Shown piece by piece: positions 1-12,837 of a DNA stretch of 64,000 bases. The notes beneath the pieces are model-generated. The model was given only the letters and a program-made list of their open reading frames with translations, ran no database searches and had not been told where the DNA came from. The stretch comes from Acorus gramineus (taxonomy: Eukaryota; Streptophyta; Magnoliopsida; Acorales; Acoraceae): contig CM060852.1 of the NCBI GenBank assembly GCA_030737835.1, forward strand, positions 5,633,813-5,697,812, given 5' to 3'. Numbering within the stretch: position 1 is the first letter of the stretch; the number at the start of each line of letters is the position of its first letter. A program made the position numbers and the translations under genes.

Positions 1-440
1 CTCATCTGTATATGAAATTATAATATATTCATATGTGTTTGTAGTTGTATCTGAAAAAAATGGAGGTAGAGGTCGGAGGAGAGCTCGAAATCTAGCCGAT
101 CCACCTCGCATGCGATGGAGAGCGACGAGAGCAATCCAAGGGTGGTGATGCTAGTCGCCGGAGATGAGGAGGCCGGACAGAATGAATTTTTGAAGTGACG
201 GATGCTAAAAAAGAAATTTTTTAAAGAGGGAGTGCTAGAGGCGGTTATACAATCCCAATTAATGAGGGATTGTTTTTTAGAATAAAAAACTCAAATATAA
301 AATATGAAGGAATGATAATATTGTCTTTGCTCTTTTTACTTTTTAAAAAAGTCAAACAAGGAACCAATTAGGCTATGATATTAGGGCTTTTCAATGGAGC
401 TTAGATTTTGAGGTCCATATAGCAAGATCCATAAATTAAT

Positions 441-758
441 GGGCGCTGTTACACTGAGATCCATTTCCTGTTTCTATATATCTATAGAAAGTTAAGAAAT
501 AATCATATAATGATCAAATATTTTATCATTTTATATTTCAAAAGCCCCAATTCTAGCCTTACATGTGTCAATAGATTTCTATCAACGCATATGCTCACGT
601 TAACAAGGCATATGTTTCAAATTTTTTTTTTTTACATTTTCTATAAATATATACTTCATTTTTTATAAAAACATGTATTTCATTAGATAAGGTATACTAT
701 TTTTTAAAAATTTGAAATACACGTAGACTAAAATTGAGGTTGGATGTAACATTATCCT
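441..758. mobile_element. hAT-like MITE with 8-bp target duplication
   Basis: About 318 bp flanked by a perfect AAATTAAT duplication (433-440 and 759-766). Ends are imperfectly inverted (GGGCGCTGTTACA against AGGATAATGTTACA). The interior includes a run reading ATCAACGCATATGCTCACG that also marks other copies. Related sequences lie at 42209-42488, 56300-56590 (inverted) and 59755-60030. Confidence 0.75.
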
Positions 759-766
759 AAATTAAT

Positions 767-1552
767 ACATGGGTGCTAATATGTTTTGCAATCTCGTTTA
801 TAGTTATCACGTCACTGACGTAATAAATAAAATAACTGAAAACAGTAAATACTCCACTGTGTCATAATATACTTTATTATAAAAAAACATAAATATAAAT
901 GTTTTCAATATGTATTTTAATTTTTATAAAAGAATATTCTTCCCGAGTCAAATTTATAATTACAAAAAAATGAAAACACGTGCAAACTATTAAAATGGGC
1001 TAAAAAATTACTAAAATTACTAAAAGAATATGCCCTCAAATAAAGAGGTAGGGGCGTAGGGCTAAAAGTGGTTCTAAAAAACAATTTTTTTTCTAGAGCT
1101 AAAAAAAAATAGATTAAAGGTCAGTTCGATAACTTTTCCAAAATGATAATCTCACCTCCTCAGGAATCCAATACGTGGAAGGAAAAATTTTGTTTAAAAT
1201 TTTAAAAAATGGAGAAAATCAAATGTCATTATCACCGGTGTTTCATGAGAATGAAAATGAATGTGAACTTAAATATAACATTTTTTATTTTTTTAAATAT
1301 ACGTCATCATCACGCCACCTGACGCCTCAAAATAAAAGTAAAAAAAAAATGATTAAATTTTTATATTCTCAAAACTCATATACACATAGTATTACTGTTA
1401 ATATAATAAAAAAATGAATGATTCTTCCAAACGCTTTAATTTATCAAAATACAAATTACCTATAAAAATTTGTCCAAATACATGTAAATGTTCTACGATT
1501 ACAAAAAAATAAAATAATAAAAAAACATTAATATTTGGATCAACACTCAAGA
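767..1552. other. AT-rich gene-free DNA
   Basis: Homopolymer-rich, no convincing coding sequence or defined element. The only open frame of note (1175-1417) is Lys/Asn/Phe-rich low-complexity translation and lacks an ATG at its start. Confidence 0.5.
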
Positions 1553-1957
1553 CATCTAAATACGGGGACATGATTCAGTCAGGACTGGATCCGGTCAGTT
1601 CGGTCAGTACCGAACTGGACAAAGTGAAAATCGAACTGCACCTCCTATAAATTGAATTTCACAATCAATTGTTGGGTATATATTTCACTTTTCTATTAGA
1701 TACTGATAATACTTAGAAATTCATATTTTTTTCAATAGTTAATTGGATCCAATAAGAGAGTGAAATATATATCCAATAATTGGTTGTGCAGTTCGATTTA
1801 TAGGTGGTGCAGTTCGATTTTCACTTCGTTTAATTCGATACTAATCGAACTGACTGGATTCAGTTCTGCCTGGATCCGATCTCCTAAATACGCTTTGCAT
1901 CTCCCCAGGACTGAATCCGATCTCCTAAATACGCTTTGCATCTCCCCTCGCTCTACA
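1553..1957. repeat. Foldback (inverted repeat) element with an internal tandem duplication
   Basis: The left arm (about 1553-1700) and right arm (about 1740-1890, reverse complement) share GTGAAAATCGAACTGCACC, CCTATAAAT and TATATATTTCAC, separated by only about 40 bp, so one strand can fold into a long hairpin. At the right end a unit containing GATCTCCTAAATACG and CTTTGCATCTCC occurs twice (about 1877-1908 and 1918-1949). Confidence 0.75.
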
Positions 1958-2667
1958 AAATTCATTTCCCTGAGAATCCACAAACTCGTGTTCTTTCACC
2001 ATCCAACCATATTTCTCTATTTTTTTTAGTATCGTTACACACGATTCATTTATAACCTTATACGTGAGACCTCAATAGCTATACATACAACTCGTTAGAC
2101 GAGATATATATACATCATATAAAATTTTTTTTATCGAATTTTAAAAATATGCTTATATAATTCTTTATATTTTAGTTTTATAAAAATACATATCATTAAT
2201 TAGATAATATATATCGTGTTTTAAATAAAATAAAATAATCTTTAGATCACAGACAAGGCTGCAAAAGGTGCGTGTCTCACCATTTATTTATTTATTTATT
2301 TTTGTTTTCTCTTCTTTGAAGGATTCCTCAACAAGAACCTTTTGGTCCCTTAAATGGACTGTTGAAATTGGCAGATCTCCCATTGTCACAAAAGTATTGA
2401 AAAAATAAGATGATGGATTCCCTCAACCCCACTATACATCAGTTTTCATATTTAAATCAGTGGCACTGATGGCAATTAAAGAAGATGCTCGCTCTTAAAT
2501 GTTTGGTGGGTCTCAAATACTGTCTTTGTCACTTTAATAGTCCCTTGGAGAACAACCAACCAATGGAATCACTTTTGCACTTTGTTTTTTTCCTAAGGTA
2601 TTTTTATGCACACACAAACTTTTATGTCGATTATTATTTACATGCATGAACTATATATATAAAAAAA
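1958..2667. other. Gene-free DNA between repeats
   Basis: No coding sequence supported. Contains a short TTTA-repeat run at 2283-2301; otherwise no structure recognised. Confidence 0.45.
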
Positions 2668-2940
2668 GAGTTTTTTATTTTTAAGTCTCCATAAATGGAT
2701 TTAATGATTGATCCATCACTTCTTCATATTTTGGTTTTAGTCCTCAGATTTAAAGGATATGTTTCTTTTTAGTCCATGCGATGGATCTATCCCTAAATTA
2801 TTTAATTTTTTTTTTAGCCTTTAAAAGGGCCTAAAAAGGAACATATCCTTTAAATATGAGGATTAAAACCAAAATATAAAGAAGTGAGGGATCAATATCT
2901 AAATAGGTATGTTTACAAGGATTGAAAACTAAAAAAACCC
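2668..2940. mobile_element. Mutator-like MITE (GTTTTTTATTTTTAAG family), copy 1
   Basis: Nearly palindromic element: the left half reads AAGTCTCC, CACTTCTTCATATTTTGG, and the right half is its reverse complement. The flanking A-rich 9-mers (AAAAAAAGA and AAAAAAGAA) are nearly equal. The best copy of the family is at 42957-43230. Confidence 0.65.
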
Positions 2941-4215
2941 AAAAAAGAAACAATTTTTTGTATATACTACTTAAATACATTGAACTGAAATTGATATTTA
3001 TGCATGTCCCCCACATCAAATGTCTTCGTGTGAGTAAGCCAAAGCCTTGTTTGAGATGGAAATGAAAATGGACCAAAGCATTTATTTTCATATTATATTT
3101 TTGCCTTGGTCATTTATCATCTCCTTAATCCTAATTTTCAAATAACATAAGTGTTATCATGCTCCATCTAGGTATTAAGGCAATGTCTAATGTGTGTCAA
3201 TAAAAATACTTATTTTTTGTCGTAATTCTCATTTTAAGATGTGTAAGCATTGAATTGAAGATATATGAATTCATGTTCTTTCTAAATGAAATCATATTCA
3301 CTTGTTAAAGAGAAAAAAAAAAACTAAAACTGAAATTGGTTAGAACTTTATTCGGGTATAATTCATAAATTCAAGAAGCCTATGTTTAAATAGGTGAATA
3401 AATGTAGGATAACGTGGAATAAATGTGAACAAGTCCAATAATCTATTAATTTACAAAGAATATGTTAGAATAGACAGAAATAAAATAATATTGATATTTT
3501 ATGCTCTCTTATAAATTGTATTATTTCATTCAACAATAATGTAAGAGCCACATGTTAAATCATATGTCATCAAATTGTATAAATTTGGTTCACACATAAC
3601 TCTTATAAAAAGTTAATTCACATTTTATTTATTTTTTCTATAGTTTATAATTATTTATGTTAAAATAAATTTTTATTCGCTAGCAAACAGTGGCTAAGGT
3701 GATAATTAGAAGTTAAAAAAATATTTATAAAAGCCTTCCACCACCTCACTCAAAACATGGGATCTGCTTACTCATCGGAGAATAAATTTTTACATTTCAC
3801 TTTATCACATCACATCTTTTGTTGGTTCATTAAAATTATTTTATAAAGAGGGGAAAGGTATATAAAGTGGAAATCTGAAAGGGAACAACCAAACAAACAA
3901 AAAGTGGTCGCATTTATAATTCTTTCCAAAAACAAAACAAAAAAAAAATCGCTCATTTTTTATCATCTCATCAATGCAAGATCACCAAGACAAGATAGCT
4001 TTTTGATAACACAATTATAAAATTGATTTTCTGTAATTGTTGAGTTTAAAACTACGATTACAGAAAGCTGTTTTTCTCAGCTTTTTAAAATCACAATTTT
4101 TAGATACTATTTATCTGTTAGGTTTAAAATCGTGATTGTAAAACTGTTTAGTTTCATAATTATCAGATCAATTTTCTATCATCACAAATGCTGTGCAATC
4201 GCGCAACTAAACGTT
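2941..4215. other. Gene-free AT-rich DNA upstream of KINB2
   Basis: No coding sequence seen. The part at about 4000-4215 is a decayed, partly self-complementary element ending CAATCGCGCAACTAAACG, similar to the ends of the repeats near 14700 and 59100. Confidence 0.4.
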
Positions 4216-4566
4216 ACATTAATTACATGACACCACCTGCTGAACCCCAACTGGGTTTACCTCCTTGGAATCTCTGCTTAGTTGGGTTCCTCTCATTCTC
4301 CTTTTTTTTTTTTCTCATGATCTGATCGAAATAAGAAGTTGGGTTCTTGTTCCTCCTAAATTTGTGAAATGGGTTTTGCTTTTCTTTGTTCAATGCATCT
4401 GATTTTGGGTTTTCTTCTGTGAAATTTTCGAAATTGGGATGTGGGTTTTGTTTTTCTTTCCATTTTTAATTCATTTGATGGTTAAAAATCGGATTTTTTT
4501 AATCGGGTGTTATTAAAAAATGAAAATTTGATCTTGGTTTGGTCTCATTTTGAAATTTTGGTTTAA
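4216..4566 (+). promoter_or_regulatory. Probable KINB2 leader/promoter region
   Basis: T- and CT-rich, gene-free sequence immediately before the KINB2 start. It looks like a transcribed plant leader, with pyrimidine tracts at 4290-4315 and 4370-4390, but no TATA box or leader intron can be fixed from sequence alone. Confidence 0.35.
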
Positions 4567-7500
4567 ATGGGCAATGCAAGTAGTACCAGAGAGGGAGAGA
4601 GGAACCCATGTAGAGGTGGTGCACATGGTGGACCTCAAGAGCCCATGTGTCAGAGCCCTCCCCACAGCCCCATGTCTGCTCAGTCACCCCTCTTGTTCAC
4701 TCCACAGGCCAGTTTACAATTTTGAAATGATTTATTTTATTTTATTTCTCTTTTTTTTTGTTAATAATAAGATGACTTTGTTGTTGTTGTTGTTGTTGTT
4801 ATTATTATTTGGTAGACATGGTTCATTCATTTTACTAATTGTGTTGTCTTTGATTATTATTATTATTATTTGGTAGACATGGTTCATTCATTTTACTCAA
4901 TTGTGTTGTCTTTGTAGTTCTAATTGTATGTATATTTTGAAGTTTGGTAAGTAGAATTTATATAATTGGTTGGCCAAGGAAGTGAATTTAAACCATTTTT
5001 GTTATTATTATTATTATCAGGCTAGGCAAAGCTGGTATGATATTGACTCTTTTTCTCATGAAGTGCAGCATTTTTTTTTTTTTTCAATTTTGGTATATAA
5101 TCTACCTTGTGAATGTGGAGACTATATGTTGAGGTTTTTTTCAATCTTTGGAGTTTGGATGACATCTTTTCTTTATTGCATTTTATTATCTATTGTGTAC
5201 TTTAGAACTTATCCCTACTAGATTGATCTTAGGTCTTGTACTTTCTGCCTATGTTAGCTAACAATTTTGATTTTTTTTGTCCTCTCAAAAACATTGTTTT
5301 TTTTAAGAGAAGGGTGGCTGGATTTTGTTTTGTGTGGAACCACAAATGTTGATATAAATGAATTTTGAGTTTCCTACAAATTTTAATTGATGATTGTTTT
5401 GATAGAATATATATATAGCTGTTTGAATAGTCTGAGGTTCGAAGTGGAACTCTTCTTGGTGGTTGTTTTTGTTTTTTGTGATGCCTCATCGTATTTTTGG
5501 TTTTTGTGCTTCAACTTTTTAGTTCTCACGAAGTTTTTGTATACAGTTCATTCATATTCTTTTGTGCGTTATCATTTGACTTCCTAATAATGATCTTTTC
5601 CTTATGTTTAACATGAATTATATATCTTCTTCATGTTATTGCATAAATTTTGATGACATATTTTAATTAATATATTTCCTACGTGTGAGAATGTACTGCT
5701 GTATATAACACATGGCAGTCTGAGTGCCATGATTTTGAGATGATTACATCCTACTTGGGTGACAAATTTTTTTTTTCGCTTGGTAAACTTGGATGACAAT
5801 TTAGTTGCCCTAGTGTCTCTGTTCACTCAAAATTATCATCACATGCATAAGCTATCAGTAGAAGTTTCACTTGGTAAACCATCAAAATTTTGGAGGGATT
5901 CTTGGATGGATATGTGAGGTACTTGGTTAAGTTTTTGCAATTCAGTTTCTTTTCATGACATGTACTTGAATGTCCATGAAGGTTTATGATAAGTTAGCTG
6001 TGCAGTAAATGAAGAGTTTGCTATATTTCTCCATCTAGAATAATTTAAACTTCAAAATGCGAGTCTACGGGTTTGGGAGGAGTATCAGAAGCTGCTCTCT
6101 CCTCATGGTCCTGTTTTAACTCCTTTGAAACCCTCTGATTGAGTGACCCGATGGGGAGGATCAATATCTTTTTAAGCATCCATATAGTTGCCACTTATTG
6201 CTATGTTGGTTCCCTCCTGGTGTTGAAGCTCAATATTTTTTATTTTGAAAACAGATTGTTTATTATTCCATGCATGCAAGGCATTCTTGAAATTCAATTC
6301 CACAGTGCATTTATTTAACAGTGCAGCTTGTAATTGTCACATGAGCAGGTGCAATAGATCCCTAGTTTAGCTAGGGATTGCAGTAGGCCTTCAATCTCTA
6401 CAATTAGCCTTGACATGGCCATGATTTGGACCATTTTGGGTCCAATTAGTTTAACTAATTCCACAATGGCTTGCTTTTGCAAATCAATGGATGCAATGGA
6501 CAATCAGTTATTGCGAGGCCTTTCTGTACCTGTGTCACCTAATGTTGTATCTGTGCAGGTGCCATATTAGTTGAATGTTAACCTTTCTGAGAACTGAAAT
6601 GTCCTCAGTCAAGGATTAGTTTGAAAACCTTTGAATGTCTTAAGCATTACTCTTCTGTGTGTGTTTATAGGGCAACAGTCTATTCAATGCTTTTGTTTAT
6701 GAATGTAAAGGTCTGAATTCACTGAATTGTATGAATATGCAATAATACAATATTTCTCATCTATTAATGCCGAAATTTTCTGCATTTGATCAACCAAAAG
6801 AGTTATAATTCTTTGTTTTTTGCTCCTTATACCATGTCATGACACTTTTGATGGGCCATTTTGTGATTCAATCTGAACCTTTCCATAAGAATCTAGAAAT
6901 GATACATACTAGATAATCAATGTTCATGTGTAATTGTTCCCAGACAAGATCCTCCTTTGTAATTGAGGAAATGGTAATTATAAAACAGATATATCTTTCT
7001 CTTTCAGTTAGTTTTCATTTGGATTTAAGTGCTCCTATTAACTTTGATATTTTGGAACGCCGGTCCGGTTTGTGGTGGTGAAGCATATTGCTGTGCAGTA
7101 AATTAGAAGACTTTCTTTTGGTCCTGTTTACTTAGATGATTATATAAAAAAGATTCCTGTGAAAGATGTTTTAGTTTTTGAATGGATTACGGGAAAGTAC
7201 ATTTTGCGTAGTTTACATGCATGCATAAATTTACATTTATTAGTTGTTCACTCAAGTAAGACTTCATTTCAGAATTACTTTCCCAATTTCTAGGGGTGTA
7301 AACTTCTGTATCAGTTCATGTGATCTTACATATTCTGTAGAATCCATTTGTTGTGTTTCTCACTGTGCTCTAATCAGTGGGTTCCCCATGCGTAAAGTTT
7401 GCCATCTTGTGCCACAAAAGAAACCATACAATTGAAGATTTGATATCTTACCCAATATCACTCTCGTACCCGAATAGAGTTCTTATTTGGTTATAGTTTC

Positions 7501-10329
7501 AAAACTGTAAAAGAGTGATTTCATGTAATCATAAGTGTTATTACATGCAGAGTTGGTTGTTACCTCATCCATGTATGCTTTGCTCTCAAGCAGTATATCT
7601 TTCACTAGTCCTCCAACTTAACTTGATCCATTAATGAGATGTGGTTTGCCCTACATTCACTTGTTTTTGCTTAGAAGCCCCTAAGATATGCTTCCCCCAT
7701 GCCTTTAGACAATCCAAGAAACTGTTCCAGGTCTCCTCATAACTTGGCTTCTTTGGAACAGAATTTTAATTTCTCGTCAACCAAATATTCAAGACCACAA
7801 GTTTCCATTTAATAGAGTTTTCTTCTTGAATGATGGGTGTATATCAACCTCATGGAATAGGTTCTATAGTGGAAAAAAAACCTGTAACTAGGAAGTTGGA
7901 TGCTGTGATATGCCCAACTTGCATATCAACTTTAACTTGTAGTATTTGGTATAGTATATTGCTTTTTTATTTAAAAGAAAAAAACAATTCCACCACTGTG
8001 TGACCATCATACTCTTTTTGATAATATTCGCACTCAGCTCTAACTCCAAAGATAATAATATAATTTCCTCTTTTATAGGTTCCAGCAGTTCCTATGCAGA
8101 GACAAGATGAGATGGGCTTCTCACAAAATGAATGGATGCAGAATGCTGTGGAGTTTGAGGACATGTTTTATGAGCAAGGTATTCCGACAATGATTACTTG
8201 GAGCTATGGTGGCAAGGATGTTGCGGTTGAAGGATCATGGGATAATTGGAAAACGAGGTAATCAAAGTCATCTTTGAAGTTAAAGTTTATATATAACAAA
8301 ATACATTTGAATTTGATCTCTTCTTCTCCTTATCTGTCCCTCCTTTCTTTACATGCTATCCCTTTCTGTTATATATTAATCTCGACATCCTTTTTCTATG
8401 GAAAATGCAAAAAATTAACCCAATTAATTATGGATGTAATCTGATTATCGACACATAACACGAGCCTTTCATGGTATTAAATTAAAGTGTCTATTTATAA
8501 GAAATTCACAAAGCTCTAGCTTACATTCTGTTTATAGTTTGTGAAAGCATTCCATTTGTTACAAAAACATTTGTGACTTTTGACGCAAGCAACTCATTAT
8601 ATGTATATAATTTCGCTTTTATGTAGAAATGTATTTTTTTACCCTAATATAATTTTTACTCTGCTTTCAGCCCGACAAGTTTTTCCTTGTGCTCTTGTTC
8701 ATCATAACTTTTTTTTTTTTTATGAAAAAAAACATTAGAAAATGTTCATCATAACTTTCTAAGCCCATTTTATCTGTTTTGCACATTGTTAATTATCCAC
8801 TGATTATGGATATGGAAAGCATATCATATTGACAGTAAGTGTATGTCTCTCATATCATCTTCTGAAATTCATCTGATCCCATATAATTGTGAGGAACTAT
8901 TGACATTTTAGCATCCATTTTTCTCTCTAAATCATCAATTTCAGTGTTAAAATATGCACAATTAGTTTCACACAATGAAATCGTGGCAGGAAAACTCTCC
9001 ACAGATCAGGCAAGGACTTCACTATAGTGAAAGTACTTCCTTCGGGAGTTTACCAGTACAGGTTCATTGTTGATGGAGAATGGAAGTACGCACCAGACAT
9101 GCCATGGATGCCTGATGATACTGGGAACCCTTGCAATGTTTTAGACTTAGAGGTAAATCAAAATTAATCTGAACCCGGTCGTTGAATGATCCATTTTTTA
9201 ACCCTTTCTTTCATTTCGTTGTCTTCAACAATATTATGTTGGTTCTGTTGCTTTATACGTTGATCTCCTTTTTTAGTCATCATAGAGAAATAACGAAAGT
9301 GTTCATTCCATTGTCTTCTTTAAGAAGTGCGCCACCTTTTGATGCTGGTAATAAAAAAGACAAACACCCAAAACAGGAGATGTTGACATCTCCAAAGAAA
9401 AATTGTCAAACTAAACTACCTCTTAACAGGTTGGTAGAGGTATCCCTCACTACTGAGGGGTCCTAGATATTATCCTTAAAACCATGAGAAAAAATAATTA
9501 TAAGGAAATATATAAAAAAGCTGAATTTGTTATTAGATAAAGATTTATCAATAGATATATAGAATTCACATCAAGCTTTTTGAATGTAAATTTACTGAAT
9601 TTGTCAATAGAGAGAAATATACAATTTAGAGTTGATGGAAAAAAAAACCCTCCTCAGATAAGCAATATCTGCTTCTTGGGGATCCACTGTATATATTTCA
9701 TAACCATGTATCAGATACTTAGATGTATATTCTTCAGTGGAAAATGTTACATCATGTCATTTCTGTAATCACTTCTGCAAACTGAGCACGCTTTGATTTT
9801 TTTTTTTAAGAATATACTTATAATGAAATGAATGCCTTCCATAAAAACTGAAGCACATACTCAATGAATTGAATGCATAAATTTGTATGTTTTTCGTAAT
9901 AAAGTATATACTCTTAATTTCATGTACTGCATTGATTTGACATACAAAGAAGTGTATGAGTGTCTGAGCACCAATCTAATCAATGCATGGTTGATGCAGG
10001 AGACAGTACCAGAAGACATCTCAAACATTGCATGCTTCGAACCGCCCGAGTCCCCTGTCTCGAGCTACAATGGCTGGCAACTCGGCTCCGAAGACTACTC
10101 CAAGGATCCTCCACTCGTCCCACACCACTTGAGCCTCACAACCCTCAACACCTACTCCTCCTCCTCCTTCGATGGATCCACCTCCCCTTCGAGACCCCGG
10201 CATGTCGTGCTCAACCACCTCTACATCCAGAAGGGGAAGAGCGGTCAGTCCGTGGTGGCTCTCGGGTCGTCCTACCGGTTTCTGGCAAAATATGTGACTG
10301 TTGTTCTCTACAAGTATGTGCAGAGGTGA
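4567..10329 (+). CDS. KINB2: SnRK1 (SNF1-related kinase) beta subunit, KINbeta2 type, 4 exons
   Basis: Regulatory/scaffold beta subunit of the SnRK1 energy-sensing kinase, bridging the catalytic alpha and the gamma-type subunits. Exons read as 4567-4707, 8079-8257, 8990-9152 and 10000-10329, joining in frame to 270 codons plus TGA. The protein begins MGNASS, an N-myristoylation signal (Gly2, Ser5/6), so membrane tethering is likely. Residues 24-47 match the Ser/Pro-rich segment of KINbeta2 (QSPPHSP, then SPLLFTPQ). Residues about 79-160 form the AMPK glycogen-binding/CBM48 fold ([39 protein letters not shown]). Residues about 180-270 form the ASC domain that contacts alpha and gamma ([49 protein letters not shown]). 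The length is normal for KINbeta1/2. The 3.4-kb first intron would start with GC (see separate entry). The last exon is clearly GC-richer than its surroundings. KINbeta1 is the main alternative; the QSPPHSP block and the ending favour beta2. Confidence 0.93.
4708..8078 (+). other. KINB2 intron 1 with an apparent GC-AG boundary
   Basis: The coding frame and family conservation run up to a CAG codon at 4705-4707 (TPQ), and the next conserved residues ([11 protein letters not shown]) start at 8079 after a good TATAG acceptor. The bases after the CAG are GCCAGT, so the donor dinucleotide is GC, not GT. The nearest GT (4712-4713) would shift the frame, and GTs upstream would delete the conserved SPLLFTPQ block. 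The intron also holds a tandem duplication (4801-4914). I see no other gene in it. Confidence 0.75.
4801..4914. repeat. 61-bp-period tandem duplication inside KINB2 intron 1
   Basis: Two copies of a 52/53-bp unit lie at 4801-4852 and 4862-4914 and differ by a single inserted C. They are joined by an ATT-repeat run and preceded by a GTT run (4778-4800). The near identity points to a recent slippage or unequal-exchange duplication. Confidence 0.9.
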
Positions 10330-10425
10330 ATCAAACATACTACTTCTAATATTGATCTGTTTTTTTTAACAGTTGGGTTGGAAACTATACAGATGTAATT
10401 ATTTTGGTTGATTTGGATCTTTGTT

Positions 10426-11935
10426 GGTCCTGTTTGGTTTGTGTCACTGTAGGATGAAATTTGATTCCATGTGAGATTACCAGGAAAATTTATAAAATCT
10501 AGTGTTTGGTTGGTGGTAATCTTGATGGTAATTGTGGGCCCCACAAGAATTAAAATCCATGCATTTGAGAAAATAGAGTGGAATCAGATTCTCAACCTTT
10601 GTGGTGGTAATCTCAAATTCCACTAGGAATCCTAAATTAGATTATTATTATACTATTTATAAATTAATAAAATTACTATATATATCCCTTCTAAAATAAA
10701 TAATCTTTTCTTTTTTTTTTTTGGGGAAATTAATTAGAGGTCCCTGTGGACACTTCTCTAATGACAATAGGTTCCTAGACTTTTTCTTATTTTTTTTAGG
10801 TCCTTAAAGTGACTGAACTATTTTTTTTGGGTCCCTGGCACTGACAGTGGTTTCATTTTGTGTGTATTCTTTCTGTTATACCCCCCAGTGTGTACACTCT
10901 TATACCTGTTACAGGTTTTGTGTGTTTCACTGTGTACACTGTTATTCACAGTTTGTACATTGTTATACCTGTTACATGTTCTATGTGTTGCAGATGGGGT
11001 GATATTGGTGGGCGAGATCGGTGCTCGAGGTAGGTTGGGTCGCGGACAATGGGGTCGGAGGAGGAGGTGGGGGCAGCGATGGGGTCGGGCTCTGGCGGGA
11101 GGCGGTCGAGGGAGGTCAGGGGGCGCAATGGGGGCGTTGGTGGAGGCGAGATCGGCACAGTGGAGGGGGGGTGTTGGTAGAGGTGATCTCACATTTTCAT
11201 TTGTTTGGGGGAAAAAGAGAAAGGTTGTGGGAGAAAGGACAATACATATTGAGTTGGGGGTAAAAGATGAAGGAAAAAAATTAGGTTGGATGGAAGGATC
11301 TAAACATAATACCACCACTAACTGAGGGATTTAAAGAAAATAAGAAAAAGTTCAGGGATCTATTGTTATTACAAAGGTGTTTCTAGGGACTTCTAATTAA
11401 TTTTTTCTTTTTTTTTTACCGACCACTCATATAATGGGCTTATATAGTCATTTTGATTTCTTAACTAAAAAATTCTGTTATAATTTTTATATGTGATGTG
11501 AAAAATCTTAACTGTGTATTAGATATTAATATATATTTTTAAATTCAGTTTTTATTTTTATATGTGATGGGTTTAAATATTATTATAATAGGTATAATAT
11601 TCAACTGATTTAGGAATATTACTATTATTATATATTTAATTATATAATCAATTATTTTATTTATTTGCATCCATTAAATATTTATAAAAAAAATTACTCT
11701 TTTTTTATTATTGTGATATGGGTAAAGAAATACATTTTGCAAGTATATATAATAGTAAGGGTATTTTAGACATTTAAATCAAATTCCCGATCATTTTTCA
11801 TATATGAAATAAACATTGAAAAATGATTATATGGAGAAATCCACTAGTAAACCAAATAGTATAAAATAATTCATGGTAAACTGATTTCTCGTAAAGTAAT
11901 TCCATAAAAAAAAAATGACACGAACCAAATGGGTA
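10426..11935. mobile_element. Harbinger-like non-autonomous element, copy A, just 3' of KINB2
   Basis: Ends are inverted (GGTCCTGTTTGGTTTGTGTCA against TTACCCATTTGGTTCGTGTCA). It is co-linear with copy B at 42491-43699 along its length, sharing for example GATGAAATTTGATTCCATGTG and AAAATCTAGTGTTTGGTTG. It contains a 685-bp nested element at 10723-11407. It begins less than 100 bp after the KINB2 stop codon, so it may lie in or replace part of the 3' UTR. Confidence 0.72.
10723..11407. mobile_element. Nested TIR element with a GC-rich core
   Basis: Inverted ends (AAATTAATTAGAGGTCCCTG against AAATTAATTAGAAGTCCCTA) extend inward over about 70 bp. It is inserted in a poly-T stretch of element A; the same place in copy B is uninterrupted. 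The core at about 10990-11180 is strikingly G-rich on the plus strand, unlike its AT-rich surroundings. It gives long but proline-, glycine- or arginine-rich open frames in several phases, as expected from composition and not from selection. Possibly captured GC-rich DNA; source unknown. Confidence 0.72.
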
Positions 11936-12110
11936 ATGTAAAGGCAAATCCATGATTACTGATATAAAAATGTGAATAAATGGAATTAAAATGATGTATA
12001 GTTGTCTTCTTATCGAAGTACTCGTCATCTTCAATTTGATCCACAAATGGAATTAAAATTTAGGCACAATTTATTTCTATTTATCCATCCAAAATTATAC
12101 TATGTTAATA

Positions 12111-12837
12111 GGGAACATACTAAAAAAAATCGTTTAAGAGTTAGAAATATCAAAATCAGCTACTTTTAAAAATTCTATAAAAAAAGTCTCATTTTTCAAT
12201 TTTAGAACTAAAAAGACTAACATACCCTCATGTAATTTTTAGACTCTCTCTTATCATATTTAAAATATTTCATTATCATCATTTAATTGAAAATTAATAT
12301 TAATATAATGAATTATTTTTATTTGAGAGTGGTTTTACATGTTATTAAATTTTTTAACTATGCTATAAAAAATGTTAATTGTCAAAATTGTAATTCATAA
12401 ATATATAAGATTTTTTGGATTTTTCTATTTTTTTTAAAATTTTTTGTTTTTTATATTTTATAAATGTCTTGCATATAAAATTTTTTGTATAATATTAAGC
12501 ATATATAAGTATCTCAAAAGACTTTAAAAAGTTTAGAATGTCTAAAAATATTTTATAACGAAAATTTTCAATTTTTACTATTAAACTCTTAATGGTGTAT
12601 ATAATAATAAACTTTATGCACAAATTAAAAAAATATTTTATTATTTATCAATGTTGTTTTAATTGGGATGCTAAACAATAAAATATATTTGATGATGTTT
12701 AAATAGTAGATAACATAGGGGTAGTTAAGTCATTTTACTTTCTATATTCGTAAAAGAAAACTTTTTTATGTACAATTTTTAAAAGTGACTGATTTGAGTA
12801 TTTCTAACTTTTAAAAAAAAATTTAAAATATTTTTCC
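12111..12837. mobile_element. Mutator-like (9-bp TSD) non-autonomous element, copy 1
   Basis: 727 bp flanked by a perfect 9-bp duplication ATGTTAATA (12102-12110 and 12838-12846). Long inverted ends of about 60 bp contain GAGTTAGAAATA and TCAGCTACTTTTAAAAATT. No open reading frame. Copy 2 lies at about 16837-17570 in the same direction. Confidence 0.82.

Noticed and set aside
10818..11325. Overlapping 155-166-codon frames in the nested TIR element
   Set aside because: Open in several phases on both strands because of G-rich composition; Pro/Arg- or Gly-rich low complexity, no motif.
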